Shown here in pieces: positions 26,480 to 38,233 of a stretch of DNA of 64,000 bases (position 1 is the first letter of the stretch; each line of letters opens with the position of its first letter). Position numbers and translations under genes: made by a program. Where the stretch lies: NCBI RefSeq assembly GCF_014898055.3, contig NW_023605194.1, positions 101,997,258 through 102,061,257 of the forward strand. The letters run 5' to 3'. A model generated the notes under the pieces. It ran no database searches. It was not told the origin of the DNA and worked only from the letters and a program-made list of their open reading frames with translations. The stretch is from Talpa occidentalis (lineage: Eukaryota > Chordata > Mammalia > Eulipotyphla > Talpidae).

Positions 26480-27590
26480 TAGGTGGGAGCTGCCTGGAAA
26501 TGACAGCTCGCGGCTCCCCGCGCCCGCCCGCAGGGGCGCCCGGGGGCCCCACGGGGCAGGGGTGCCCCCCGATTCTCCGCGAATCCCCGAGTTCCCGGCC
26601 TGGCCGGCGCGCGCGGGAGCCGCGCGGCCCACCGGAGAACTTGGGAGGAGGAAGGGCCCAGAGTTGGGGCGCAGGGGAGGGGGGCGGGGCAGGGACCCTC
26701 CCGGCCGCCGGGGCTCCCCGCGCCCCATCCGGTCAGGCGCGCCCACGAGGACCGGCCCGAGCCCGGGAGCCGGCGCCGGCCGCCGCGTCCCGGGGCCCCC
26801 CGGCCCCCTCCCCGGCCCCCGCGCGCCCCCGGCCAACTCCGGCCCCGCGCGCCTCGCCCCGCGCCCCTCACCTGAAGGCGGGTCCCTCCTTGGGCGCCCG
26901 GCCCGGGGCCGCCGCCGCCGAGGAGCCGCCGCCGCTGCCCTTTTTGTGGAAGAGCTTCTGGAGCAGGGTCGGGGCCATGGTGCGGCCGCCGCCGCGCGCT
27001 CGGCCGGGGCGTCGGGGCCGGGCTCAGCGCGCGGCCGGGGGCGGCGGCCGGGGCGGCGGGGCCATCGCGGCGGCGGCGGGCGGCGCGGGGCGCGCGGGCG
27101 GCCGCGGCGGGGGACGAGGCCGCGCTGACAGGTCCCTCCTGCGGGAGGAGCCGCAGCCCCGCGGCGCGCGGCGGCGGCGCGGGAGGAGCGCGGCCGCCCC
27201 GGCGGCGGCCATTGGCCCGGCGGCCGCCCGCCCCGGCCCCACGTAACCCGGCGGGAGGCGCGGCCGGCCCGGGGCCCGCTCGGGGCGCCGGGGGGGCGCG
27301 CGGGGTGGGGGCGCCGCGCGGCCGGGGCGAGGGCCCGGGGGGCGGCCCGCCGGGGCCGGGCCCGGGGCGGCGGCGCGGGCGGCGGGGAGGCAGAGCCGCG
27401 GGACCCATCTTTGTTCTCGGGAGACAAAGCCCCGAACTTGGGCGCCGCGGGGTGCAGGTGCGGGCGGGCCGCCGCCGTGGGTGGGGGGGTTGGGGGGCGG
27501 CCGTGGCGGCCCCGGCGGGCGGCGGCCCCGGGAAGCGCGCGGCGCCCGGGTGGGGGCACGTTTCTCCCGCGCGCGCCTGGGATTCCGTGT
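26480..27590 (-). promoter_or_regulatory. FNIP2: FNIP2 CpG-island promoter and 5' UTR region
   Basis: The sequence switches abruptly from about 40% GC to very GC- and CpG-rich over roughly 1.1 kb surrounding FNIP2 exon 1. There is no TATA box just upstream of the exon. An inverted CCAAT (ATTGG at 27211-27215, flanked by GGCC) about 235 bp upstream of the ATG is a plausible NF-Y site, and an ACGTAA core lies near 27241. The transcription start cannot be fixed from sequence alone. Long open frames here on both strands are composition artefacts. Confidence 0.8.
26872..26978 (-). CDS. FNIP2: FNIP2 coding exon 1 (folliculin-interacting protein 2, N-terminus; partial gene)
   Basis: On the minus strand an ATG at 26978 opens 35 codons plus 2 bases and ends at a consensus donor (CTTCAG|GTGAGG, GT at 26871-26870). 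The peptide begins [14 protein letters not shown], continues through a Gly/Ser/Ala-rich stretch and ends [10 protein letters not shown], with a split codon AG|N. This matches my recollection of human FNIP2 ([14 protein letters not shown]..., [11 protein letters not shown]); the paralogue FNIP1 starts MAPTLFQKLF and lacks the [10 protein letters not shown] part. FNIP2 is a cytosolic partner of folliculin. The FLCN-FNIP complex binds AMPK and acts as a GAP for RagC/D at the lysosome, and FNIPs are also Hsp90 co-chaperones. The longin and DENN domains lie in later exons outside the window. The exon sits inside a CpG island and faces away from PPID, as in human 4q32. No exon 2 match was seen downstream, so the rest of the window's left end is taken as intron 1. 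Confidence 0.9.
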
Positions 27591-27614
27591 GATTGATTGA
27601 TTGATTGGATTGGA
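27590..27614. repeat. (TGAT)n repeat at the edge of the FNIP2 CpG island
   Basis: About five TGAT/GATT units ending in GATTGGATTGG, which on the minus strand gives two CCAAT boxes. Confidence 0.85.
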
Positions 27615-28810
27615 TCTGCTTGATCGAATCCCTGGCCCCGTGGGGCATCCCGGGCCACCATGCTGGCGTTACATAAAAAGTTACAAGTGAAATGTGAAAA
27701 CACGCGGGATTCGCCGCCCGGATTTGGAAACTCACGCTAGTGCGGGGGGTGCGGGGGTGGGGGTGTGTTTTAAACAAAGGACGGCTTTCCTGACAGAAAT
27801 TTTGAATAATCAGCAATCACAATACTCAGATCCCAGCGGCAGGTATCATTTAATTGGGGGGAAAGAGGACTTATCCCGTGTGCACTCCCTTCACTATCCA
27901 GTTCTGTTAGGGTTCAATATCGGGGCTGTCCTATAACAATTCCACCCACTTGCAGTGAGAAATCCAGCCTCTGATGCAGAAATTTCCAAACAGCCTGTGG
28001 CGGTGAAGGACCTTCCCAGACCCCAGGCAGCTTCTTACCTGTGCCCAGGACGCAGGTCTGGGTTTTCTGGTGATGGGTAATAAGGCTCAAGCCAGTAAGA
28101 TTCCAGCCCCGTTTCTAGCAGCTTCTTTGTGAGCAGTGAGTGAGCTGTACTCACCTGGACTCTTAGATTGCTCAAAGGCCGCCTCTTGGGGCTTCACAAA
28201 AGACAAATACATGTATTTCTATTGATATCAGTACCAAAAAGAATCTCTATTGGGTCATTTTAATTTGTATTCTCATTGCGGGGTGGGGGTCTGAACTCCG
28301 GAGTACCTGCTATGCATGATAATGTGCTGAAATTCCACAAACATGAGAGGAAGGTGGAAATTAAGTTAAATTTTTTCCCCTTCAAATATTTACCATTAAA
28401 GTGATGGGTTAGCTGTTCATACCGATGAGCAATCATCCTTTTGCACAATTGCAACCAAACCCTGATTTGCAACTTTACAAACCCCTCTGTTTTCTGGAAG
28501 CCTCTACCTGACAGGACTGCCAGTGTTAGCAGCAGCCTCTCTAGTAGGTATTGGGCTCAACTGTTGTGATTTTATTAAAACATGAATTGCAGTGCTTCTA
28601 CCATGGCCAGCAACAAACTACCCTCCCTTACCTCATCCCAGAACACACCCTTTATTCTCCAAACTAAAATCTACAGACCCGACATGCCGAGTAGTTTTTG
28701 TAACTACATATTGCAGAGGAATTTGGCCAATGTCCCTGTTCCTCACCTGGAAGGACTGTCTTGGTTCCAGCCCAATCCAATGTTCGGGATCACCCAAAAG
28801 CGACAGCCAA

Positions 28811-29076
28811 GAGCCTCTTTGGTGGTGCAAGGGGTTAAGTCTCAGCACCATCAAGCAAACAGCAGCCACTGCAGCATGAGTTCGATCCCCTACCAGGGAG
28901 CTGACCCACATGGCGTGGCAGACCTCTCTGTCTCACCTGTTGCTCCCCTCAGCAGTGTATTTCAGTGGATCTGCCTGTTCTGCTCCCCACTCTGGTTCTG
29001 GTGAATCCTCACACGCCCTGCACCTCTGGCCTGCACCCCAGTTCTTCTATGCAAAAATAAATCCTTAAAAAAAAAA
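28811..29076 (+). mobile_element. tRNA-derived SINE, type A, diverged
   Basis: Head GAGCCTCTTTGGTGGTGCAA and B box GAGTTCGATCCCC. Tail shortened (AAAAATAAATCC); no clear duplication. Confidence 0.88.
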
Positions 29077-30481
29077 TCCCACAAAATTAACAGCTAAAAA
29101 AAATCGCCAAATCACCCTCAATTTTATTCCTGATGGGGAACACTAAAATGGAGAGTGTGTGTTTAAAACTATTAAGGGCACGACTTCAGTTGGGGGAGAA
29201 AAAAAGGAACTGAAATGGTTCCCCTCTCTCCCTTTTCTCCCTTTCTTCCTCTCAGCACCACATTCTTCCTCATTCTGGTTCTGGCCACATCTCTTGCTTT
29301 GGAATTTACAAGTGTACAAAAAAATCCTAACCAAAGTTCTAGGAGATCACTCTGGACAGCTACCTCATCCCAGTCACATCATCTTTCTTCTCAGCTGCCC
29401 AAGACTTCTTCAAAAACCCCATCTTTTGCTTGTCATCCATGGGTCATCACCTCACCCCCGAGGCTTGGAGTCGATCTGGGGTCCAGCCCTGGCCATGTGG
29501 CTCCTCTCCCAGGTCCATTCATCTCATTCACCTCATCCCACTCACTCTGTCTTAGAAAATGTGTCCGCTGGGCTGCAATGGTGCAACTGTCGAGAGGAAG
29601 AGGGAATAAAACAGTATCTTGGGTGCTTGGAAGAAAGAGAATGACACTAAAATAAGAGTGGGAATTGTTAGGATAGCCTTTTCCATTCTGAGTTCTGCTG
29701 ACAGTTCTCACCAATTAACTAAGATGTGTTCTGCAAGCTGATTTAAGAGTTCTGCTTTGACACATGGACACTGGAACCTATTAAAATCCGTTATCCCTTC
29801 TTAACAGAACCCCAGCTGTGTTCAGAAGTTCATCGCTCCCTGGTAAATGACGTTGTCCCCCACCACTAGCCTAAGAAGTGCCCCCCTTCCTGCTTACAAG
29901 ATATTAGTTCTGAAATGAGCATGTGAGGCAAACCTAGCCAAGCAGCTGAAGGAGGAGTGATTCTGGAATAAGTTTCCTCTCTCTTCATAGATAGCTGTAA
30001 TGAGATGTGGCCTTTGTTTTCCCTTTAAATGCTGCCTGTGCACTTGTAAGGCTACAGCTGTCTTGCTATCAGCCTCAGCATGAAGGCAAGATGGAGAGGT
30101 CAGAGCAGACAGGTGAAAGCAAACCATGTCTGTGATAACATCATTGAGCCACAGTTCCTCCACTCCAAGTTGACTTTCAACATGTGGTAAGATAATGTTT
30201 CTGCTATCTGAAGCCAAATGCAGTTTAGATGAGGGGGTTCTGTTTTCTGTCCTCAGTTGCTTGTTATGTGAGACAAATTAAACCCTGCTTGTGTAAACCT
30301 GTGTTCACCAATCGATCTGTTATTCACATTTTAAAAGTCATTTTGCAAATCATTTACAAAAATAAAGGGACAGTGGAAAAATTATATTTTCATGCAAATT
30401 TAAACATAGCAAACTAAATTTTTTACTTTATATTTTCTTGCCTAGAAAGAAATATTACCCAAAATGTCCTTTGAATAGAAC

Positions 30482-30750
30482 TATTTTTTTAAGATTTATT
30501 TTTATTTCTATAAGAACTGGGGTACAGGCCAGAGGTGTGGGAAGGTGAGAGGATTCACCAGAGACAGAGTAGGGAGCAGAACAGGCAGACGGACCAAAGA
30601 CACTGCTGAGGGGGGCTGTGGGCGAGGCAGAAGAGGTCTGCTGTGCCATGTGGGTATCTCCCTGGCCTGCAGAGAATCGAACCCGTGCTGCAGAGGCTTT
30701 GGATAGCTTCACAGTGCTGCCCTCAACCCGCTGTGCCACCGTGGAAGTCC
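30482..30750 (-). mobile_element. tRNA-derived SINE, type A
   Basis: Left AAGATTTATTTTTATTTC, right GCTGTGCCACCGTGGAAGTCC. Candidate duplication TGAATAGAAC / TGAATACAAC. Confidence 0.88.
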
Positions 30751-31152
30751 TGAATACAACAATTGATTGATCAGCATATAAGAACCAGAAACACAATCAC
30801 CATGCAAACATGAACTCCAGATTTTAAATATATCTCTACTGGTTCTAGTTTATTCCCTTTGCTTTTTTTTTTGTTGTTGTTGTTTGTTTTTAAATCAACA
30901 AAAAGCAATACTTTTGAAAACTTTTATAGCTCATAATTTTGTTAAAGAGAGGTTAGCTATCTTCTTAGCTGCAAAGCATTTTCATTTTTAGATTTATAAA
31001 CACCAATTCTAATTAGTTCAGCAAATTTTTTCATTTCTATCTCATGCATTTCCTCCTAACTTTGTATACATATTGCCTTTAGCATTTGTTGACTTGCAAA
31101 TTTTATCAAGTATATTTGATGCAAAAAATCTTTAAAAAAATGACAGACTACA

Positions 31153-31440
31153 GGGCCTCCCCGGTGGCGCAGGGATTGAGCGCTGGGTTGCGAAGCTGCC
31201 CGCAGCCTCTGCTGCACCGGTTTGATCCCCGGCTGCTCCCCGGCCACCAGAGGAGGGTCCCACATGGCGTGCAGACCTCTCCTGCTGCCCGCTGCTCCCC
31301 TCAGCAGTGTACTTCGGTCCTTCTGCCTGCTCTGCTCTCCGCTCTGGCTCTGGTGAATTCTCTTACCCTCCTGTGCTTCTGACTGTACCCAGTGCTTGTA
31401 TAAATAAATAAAAATAAATCTTAAAATAAAAAGTCTTAAA
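31153..31440 (+). mobile_element. tRNA-derived SINE, type B
   Basis: Full-length with duplicated GGCTGC/CCCCGGC at the B box. The duplication AAAAATGACAGACTACA lies on both sides (ends 31152 and about 31458). Confidence 0.93.
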
Positions 31441-31728
31441 AAAAAATGACAGACTACAAACTTGTATTTCTTAGTATGGCTCAGGTTCTTGTCGTGAAAT
31501 ATTGGATAATGAAGTCATTCCTGTTACATGGCTAACTAGATAAGAATACCATGTTTCCTTTTTATCTTCAATATACATTGTTGAATCTTCAATTCTTGAG
31601 TTTGAGAGAAATTGTCTAGGATATTATCACTTAAGGGCTCACTGTCTGCTATCTCAGTGGCAAATTCCAGTGTTAACATTAAATCTACATTGCCTTTTTG
31701 CATTTATCTCCTGATTTTCCTAATTTTT

Positions 31729-31978
31729 TTGGAGATTTTATTTATTTTTGCGTAGAATAACTAGGGTGTAGGCCGGGGGTGCAGGGGTGAGAGGATTCAA
31801 CAGAGACAGAGTGGGGAGCAGAACAGGAGAACTTACTGAAATGCACTGCTAAGGGGAGCAGCAGGAAAGACAGGAGAAGTCTGATGTGCCATATACGAGT
31901 GAGCTCCCTGGCTGGGGGTTGAACTCTGGCCTCTGCAGTATAGCCTATGGGCCTTCAGTGATAGCACTGAGAAAGGCC
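31729..31978 (-). mobile_element. tRNA-derived SINE, diverged
   Basis: Recognisable by GAGAGGATTCAACAGAGACA and CTGCTAAGGGGAGCAGCAGG. The head is rearranged (CTATGGGCCTTCAGTGATAG). Confidence 0.8.
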
Positions 31979-32929
31979 CCTAATAATTTTTAAGTATTTT
32001 CCCCAATTTTCTTGTGTCTGCCAGAATGGGAAGAAAATGAAATTTCTGAAATCTTAATTCTCATCAGTGATTAATAAAAGCTTTAATAAAAAAAAAAAAC
32101 TACACAGAGAGTCTCAGGTTTTTTTTTAATACCTTCTTAAAAGATGACATAGTACTTTAGGCAATACAATAAGACAATAGAAGGATAATATAATAGTGAT
32201 GATTTATTTTCCCACTCAATTGTTCTCTTTTCTTATTAGTCTTATCTTTTCTAGCACAGTTGGGAGTAATTTTTGATAAATGTTGAAATAATTCATAGAA
32301 TGATAAAATAACAAAATTTTTAAAGTTAGAGGAAATTAAGGTAACTAAACTTTTATGAATGATGAGGATCCAGTGCCCATATGGTAATTGTAAAATAAAA
32401 TGAGTTTTATTATATATTTTTAAGAAGTACATTTAGTCTTTGTGGATAAAACAAGACTATAAGAATAAATAAAGTCATGAAATATACATCCTGATATATA
32501 GTTAGAACCTCTCAGGAAAAGAAAAATTCAAAAAATCTAAAATAGGATTCCCTGGACTGATAGTGCAAGGGTTAATCCACTGTAAACTGATTCTCTGGTA
32601 TTTGCAACAGAACTCTATCCACTTGGTAATCTCACCAGAGCGATCAATGACCTGCCCAGTGTTGAAATCAAGGACATTTTTCTGTGTTCTTTGCAACCAA
32701 TATAATTGACCACTTCCTCCTTTTTGAAGGCCTCATTCTTTGGTACTACAGATTTCTTTAGTTTCAAACAACTACTTTACAAGCTACTCGCTCCTCTCTC
32801 CATACTTGAAAATTCAAACTTCCTTGGGGCCTCTCTTGCCCCTCCTCTCCTCGTTTGTGTTTCTCTAAATGAACTCATCATTCACAAGGATTTCCCTGCC
32901 ATTTGAGTCGATGACACCTAGCCATTTAC

Positions 32930-33480
32930 TCTGATCCTTACTTCTCTTCCAGATTTTTATAACTATCTACTTGATGTGCCCACTTGGATATCTCACCCGC
33001 TTTCCACACTGAACTCTTTTGCTATCTTCCCCATCTCCAACCTAGTCATTGATTAATGTTGAAATAACTCCCAATAAGATAATAACAAAGGTTTAAAGCT
33101 AGGGGAAATTAAGATCACCTAACTCTTATAAATCATGAGGGTCCAGACTATTACTGATCCCATTTCCAATCTATTTTATAAGCATCTGCCACAGGTATCC
33201 TTAAAATGTAAATTGTTTCATGTCACTTCCTTGCTTAAATTAAAAACAGAAAACACTTTTTAGCAGCTTTCTGTTGAGCTTAGTAAAATCGAACATCCTT
33301 AGTATGCCTATAAATCTCTATATGACCAGATTCTTCCTCTCCAAACTCATAGCACCCTCGTATTCGTTTGATATGCTCCAGCCACCCTGGTATGCTTTCA
33401 TTTCTTCTACCAGATCTCCTCTGCCAGGAATGCCCCTTGCCATTCCACTACTGCTAGTCTGATTAAATCCTATCTTTAAT
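32930..33480 (+). mobile_element. L2 LINE 3' remnant
   Basis: Carries the same L2 landmarks as 46.6-46.9 kb (TCATGTCACTTCCTTGCTTAA, GCTCCAGCCACCCTGG, CAGGAATGCCCCTTGCC), plus orientation, strongly diverged. The right end is cut by a SINE at 33517. Confidence 0.6.
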
Positions 33481-33516
33481 GTCACAAATTCACTGTCACA
33501 CTCAATTTCCATTCTT

Positions 33517-33788
33517 TATTTTTTTTTAAGATTTTATTTTTATTTATGCATAAAAGAGCTGGGGTACAGGCCAGAGGTGCAGGGGGTGAGAGCATTCACC
33601 AGAGATAAGAGTGGGAAACAGAACAGGCAGAGTGACTGAAATACACTGCTGAGGGGAGCAGTGGGCGAGTCAGGAGAGGTCTGCTGTGCCATGTGGGTAG
33701 CTCCCTGGCCGGGGATCGAACCTGTGCTGCAGAGGCTGCAGATAGCTTCACAGATTGCGTATTAACCCCTTGCGCCACCAGGGAGGCC
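33517..33788 (-). mobile_element. tRNA-derived SINE, type A
   Basis: Perfect 16-bp duplication CTCAATTTCCATTCTT (33501-33516, 33789-33804). The right end reads CTTGCGCCACCAGGGAGGCC, close to the consensus. Confidence 0.95.
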
Positions 33789-34464
33789 CTCAATTTCCAT
33801 TCTTAACTAAGGACCCTCCCTCCCTCCTGCTTTCTGTTCCAATACACTTTTCTATTCCTTTAACATATGTATACTTTATAATTAACCAACACATAGACAT
33901 ACAATACCTTTGTCTCCCACTAGATGTATATATTCCTTTAGGTCAGGCACTGTCTCTGACTTGTTGACTAATATGCCTAGCACATGGAATCTTCTCAGTT
34001 GTAAATTTGTTGAGCAGTGAATGAATGAAGTTCACAGTGCCTACTCCACATAAGAATTCTCACAAAAGAATTTTCTCCATAGTAATCATTAGGTGAGGAA
34101 GACTTGTAGAATTTTTGCCATTTACTTACTTTGGGGGAATGAGAGGTCATCGCTGGCCAGTTTTAAGTTCCCACCAGGAAAATGATCATTCATAGGACTC
34201 AGATTTTCCTTCCTAGCAGCCTGGCTTTAGCCTTGAAGACCCTTTGCCTGAATACCACCAAATCGTTTATGCACAGAATCCTGCCCGTGGTGTGAGTTTT
34301 GTCTTTCTAAATCCCCTAATAGTAGTACTCTCTGCTTTCTTTCTCATCAGCCCCTCACACCACATCTCCTTCCTGAAATAGAACATACTGTATTGGTTAG
34401 GATGCCTTTTGCTGCAAGATACACATGGAAGCTCCAGCCCAAAGTAGCTTAAACAATAAGGGGA

Positions 34465-34729
34465 TTTTTTTTTAAAGATTTATTTATTTATTTATACAAG
34501 CACTGGGTAAAGTCAGAAGCGCAGGAGGGTGAGAGAAATCACCAGAGCCAGAGCGGGGAGCAGAGCAGGCAGACTGACGAAATACGCTGCTGAGAGGAGC
34601 AGCTGGTGGCAGGAGAGGTCTGCGCACCATGTGGGACCCTCGCCCGGTGGCCGGGGATCGAACCGGCGCTGCAGAGGCTGCGGGCAGCTTCGCAACTCAG
34701 TGCTCAACTGCTGCGCCACTGGGGAGGCC
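34465..34729 (-). mobile_element. tRNA-derived SINE, type B
   Basis: Duplication CAATAAGGGGA (34454-34464, 34730-34740). Right end CTGCGCCACTGGGGAGGCC. Confidence 0.94.
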
Positions 34730-35757
34730 CAATAAGGGGACATTTTTCCCTTGCAAAACAAAGGACCCAAAGATAGGACAGGGTCCGAGCATGGTCATCA
34801 GAGTTCTGCTCTGGGTCTCTGGCTTTCTCCCAGATCTGCTGTGCCCCTGTGCATCGGCTGCTTCTTTAGGCCTGTGGTAAAACTTGTTATCACAGTTCCT
34901 AAAACTACATACAAATGCACAGCAACGTCCAACAGAAGTTGGGGTGGTCCCTTTCCATGTGTTGTATTTTCTCAGAAAATCTGCAGCTTTTAATCACTGG
35001 CAAGGGAAATAGTGTTACTATGTTTGACTTCCACTAATGAGGGTATTCCCGAACACATGGGGAAGGGGTGGACACTAAAACAAAATTGGAGATCTCCCAA
35101 AGAGAACAGGGAAGTAGGGAAAATGGCTCTTGGGTAAACCACCAAGTGAATCTCCATATACATTAATTTATACTTATTTAATTAATTTATACTTATTTAA
35201 TGTAGACCGTTATAATTTCCCAGAGTGTTTTTCACTTACCCACTCTACCGGCCCGACAGATTATTTCTTAGGCTGAGATAGGACAGAGGAATACAGACTT
35301 CTGTATCTCCAGCTCCATGCAGGGGTTCTGTGAGATAACAGGCACCAAATACATGCTGCTGTTTTTGTTTTTTCTTCAACAAATTAACTGTAAAAAAATG
35401 TTTGTATGATGTGGTTCACCCTCAGTTTGAAAAATTGCCCACAAGACACTTCCTTCTTCTTCCAAACTTTTTAAAAAGTTTCTTTTTTGATAACCCAGTC
35501 CCAAATCCTGCCAAAGCATGCTCATCTTCAGTCTTTGTTCTATCTTGAATTCTGTACTACCTACAATTAAACCAACTCATATGGAGAAAAAATAATAATA
35601 ACTATATGGCAGAGATGCTGAAAAATTGGGTAAAATTAACAACGGGTAGATGGGGAACCAAATAAATTTACAAAATGAGGCAATATTAACCTTTGAAAAA
35701 AGGAAAATTTGTAAAGAAGAGCGGTGGTTATAATGCATTCTCTGGCTTGTTGAGCAG

Positions 35758-35818
35758 TATTTATATAAGTCTCAATAACATAATGTTGTATTTATATAGT
35801 CTCAATAACATAATGTTG
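35758..35818 (+). repeat. 30-bp tandem duplication
   Basis: Unit TATTTATATAAGTCTCAATA... at 35758-35788 repeated at 35789-35818 with a single-base deletion. Both units end in CATAATGTTG. Confidence 0.92.
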
Positions 35819-37000
35819 ATGATTGCGTTAACGAAAATTTATACATAACTCTATTGGGGAGTGGGAGGAACATAGAGTTGGGTAGGAGAGCGATAGTCCA
35901 CTATTCACTCATAACGACAGGAAGGCAACAGACAAGGATTAAAATTGGCAAATCAAGAAATATTGACCTGAGCACACGATTTTCACAGATATGGAGGAAA
36001 ATATCAGTGACACCAGCTAGAAATGTTGACGGTGGTAATCTTATGGTGCGACTAGGTGTAGAGGAGATTGGGGCAGGATACTCTTGTTTTTTATTATGAA
36101 GCCTTTAGAACTATTTTTAACATGATGCACATGAATGATAGTGTGTGTGAATGTGTGTGTGAACGTGTGTATTTTCTTTTGATAAAAAATAAAGTTTATT
36201 TTTAAATAGTCTCACCTGTGGATATAAAAAGTCCCATTTCTGGGCCTGATCCTGTGAGATTCCAATCCAGTAAGACTGTGATTGGAGTCAGGAATCTGAA
36301 CTTTTGACTGGAACATCAAAAAATGTGGATGCAGATGGTTCATGGATAATACTTTGAGAAACATCATTCAGAAGACCTGAAATTACATACAAAGTACTAT
36401 AAGAATGTGCAGCTCTTTGGAAAGAGTACATAACTTTCAGATTATCTTTGATGCCCCGAAGCTCAGAATAGTTTTAAAAATCGCTGTTCTACCTTCCTTC
36501 CTTCCAGGACTAGTTGAGATTTCATTAAAAATTTAAGGCCAAAAGTAGAGCTAATTATTGTTGTAGTGAGTTAAATACACTTTATAAAATTCATTAATCA
36601 TATAGAACAGAAAGCAGTGGCTGAATTTTCAGTCCAGTGCTTAGTACATTACTAAGGTGCACTCCCATGCAATATTACTACAGTGTTTGGATATCAATCT
36701 AGTGACTTAAAAAAGTTAATGTGACTCCACTGGCAACTACTGAGCTAGGAAGAGCCAGTGCCACTTACCAGTGATGTTGACTGAGCCTATTAAATTTCAT
36801 TCCATTAAAAAAAAGCTCATACGTGTTAATTCAATACTATGTTTATTGATATAATAGTGCCACATAAATAGTGCCAGAGCACAACTAGAAATTTTAATGT
36901 AGGTATTTTGAAAAACTTATACTTTTATTCAGCAGTTTAATAATTTAATAGTGTAGGCTAGATTTCTCAAGCCTATTAAACCTTTTAAAAGTTGTTTCTG

Positions 37001-37258
37001 GGGCCTCCCCTGGTGGCGCAGCAGTTGACTGCTGGGCTGCTAAGCTGCCATCCAGTCTCTGCAGCGTCGGTTCGATCCCCGGCCATCGGCAAGGGTCCCA
37101 CATGGCGCGCAGACCTCTCCTGCCGCCCGCTGCTCCCCTCAGCAGTGTACTTCATCAGTCTGCCTGCTCTGCTCCCTGCTTTGGTGAATTCTCTCACCCT
37201 CCCATGCTTCTGACTGTACCCTGTGCTTGTATAAATAAATAAATAAATCTTAAAAAAA
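37001..37258 (+). mobile_element. tRNA-derived SINE, type B
   Basis: Perfect duplication AAAAGTTGTTTCTG (36987-37000, 37259-37272). A small deletion in the TCTGGCTCTGGTG region. Confidence 0.94.
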
Positions 37259-37283
37259 AAAAGTTGTTTCTGTCTTCAAAAAA

Positions 37284-37338
37284 ATTACAGGAGTTCATGA
37301 GATATTACAGGAGTTCAAAAAAACATTACAGGAGTTCA
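37284..37338 (+). repeat. Three spaced copies of a 14-mer
   Basis: ATTACAGGAGTTCA at 37284, 37304 and 37325, spaced 20-21 bp, between two SINEs. Confidence 0.92.
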
Positions 37339-37381
37339 TATCTGATATTCTTAGTACACCATTTAACAAAAAATAGAACTT

Positions 37382-37626
37382 GGGGGTCTCTCTGGTGGCC
37401 TAGGTGTTAAAATCTCAGCAATATGGCCTGAGTTTGATCCCTGGCCAGGGAGCTAACCCGCATATGGCACAGCGGACCTCTGCTGTCTTGCCCGCTACTC
37501 CCCGCGGCAGTGTATTTCAGTAAACCATTTGTTCTGCTCCCCACTCTGTCTCTGGTGAATCCTCTCACCCCCCGCAACCTGCACCTCTGTCCTACACTCT
37601 GGTTCTTCTATGTGCAACAAACAAAG
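37382..37626 (+). mobile_element. tRNA-derived SINE, type A, diverged
   Basis: Head GGGTCTCTCTGGTGGCCTAG with the sequence between the A box and B box shortened. Tail GTGCAACAAACAAAG. Flanks AAAATAGAACTT / AAAACAGAACTT. Confidence 0.85.
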
Positions 37627-37654
37627 AAAAACAGAACTTATTGGGCCCCAGACC

Positions 37655-37770
37655 CTATTCTAAGCATTTTCCTTATATCATTGAGCCCTGGCAACAGCCC
37701 TAATGATGAGAAAACTGATATGCAAATATAATAAACGGCTGAGCAGTAACTGTAGCCATCAGTGGCACCA
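37655..37770 (-). mobile_element. MIR SINE remnant
   Basis: CAGACCCTATTCTAAGCATT, TATATCATTGAGCCCTGGCA and ATGATGAGAAAACTGATATG fit the antisense MIR start. Confidence 0.5.
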
Positions 37771-38233
37771 GAATCCATCCAATGGGCACATTTTAACTAT
37801 TATACTATATGCCAACCAGGAAGATTATTGCAGAACAGTCCCATAAATAATTATGTCAATATGGTCTTATTTTATATATATATATAAAATATATTTTAAA
37901 GGATGAATTTTTAAAGACAAATAAATATCACTTCCAAAAATGTTTTTTTCCTCCCACAAAATGATTGTCAGCCAATATTTTGTAAGACCCTCATGCTTCA
38001 GGGAACAAGTTTCATGAAATTAAGACCTAAGGAATGGTGTGAAATTTCCTTTTCTGTTGTTCTTTCTTGGCTGTGTTCCCCTCTAAGTCCCTTGTAAATG
38101 TACCTGTCCCCCTGAGCTTCTTCTCTTTCAAGATTTAGTAAGGAGACACCTTCATACAACCCTCTAGTTACCAAAGTGCTTAACAAGCCTGCACTTCCCC
38201 TTCCTCTTGCCCCCACTTGAATGCTTATTCTTT

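Larger units (their letters stand above)
1..26871 (-). other. FNIP2: FNIP2 intron 1 (5' portion, continues beyond the left edge)
   Basis: All sequence downstream of the exon 1 donor on the minus strand, to the window edge. No segment encodes the expected continuation of FNIP2 between an acceptor and a donor, so the intron is longer than 26.8 kb. Apart from the repeats listed separately, stretches such as 3.6-7.2 kb, 8.3-9.6 kb, 10.3-11.2 kb, 16.7-17.5 kb, 17.8-20.1 kb, 21.0-22.5 kb and 23.7-26.0 kb are AT-rich unique or anciently repeated sequence in which I see no gene. Confidence 0.75.

Noticed and set aside
26326..27816. Long open frames (up to 496 codons, both strands) around the FNIP2 promoter
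   Set aside because: They lie in very GC-rich CpG-island DNA where stop codons are rare, occur on both strands and in several frames at once, and give low-complexity Pro/Arg/Gly/Ala peptides. Only the short FNIP2 exon is real.
32540..32640. Possible further SINE copy (GGATTCCCTGGACTGATAGTGC...)
   Set aside because: Only the first bases resemble the SINE head. No B box, middle block or tail follows, so I could not support it.
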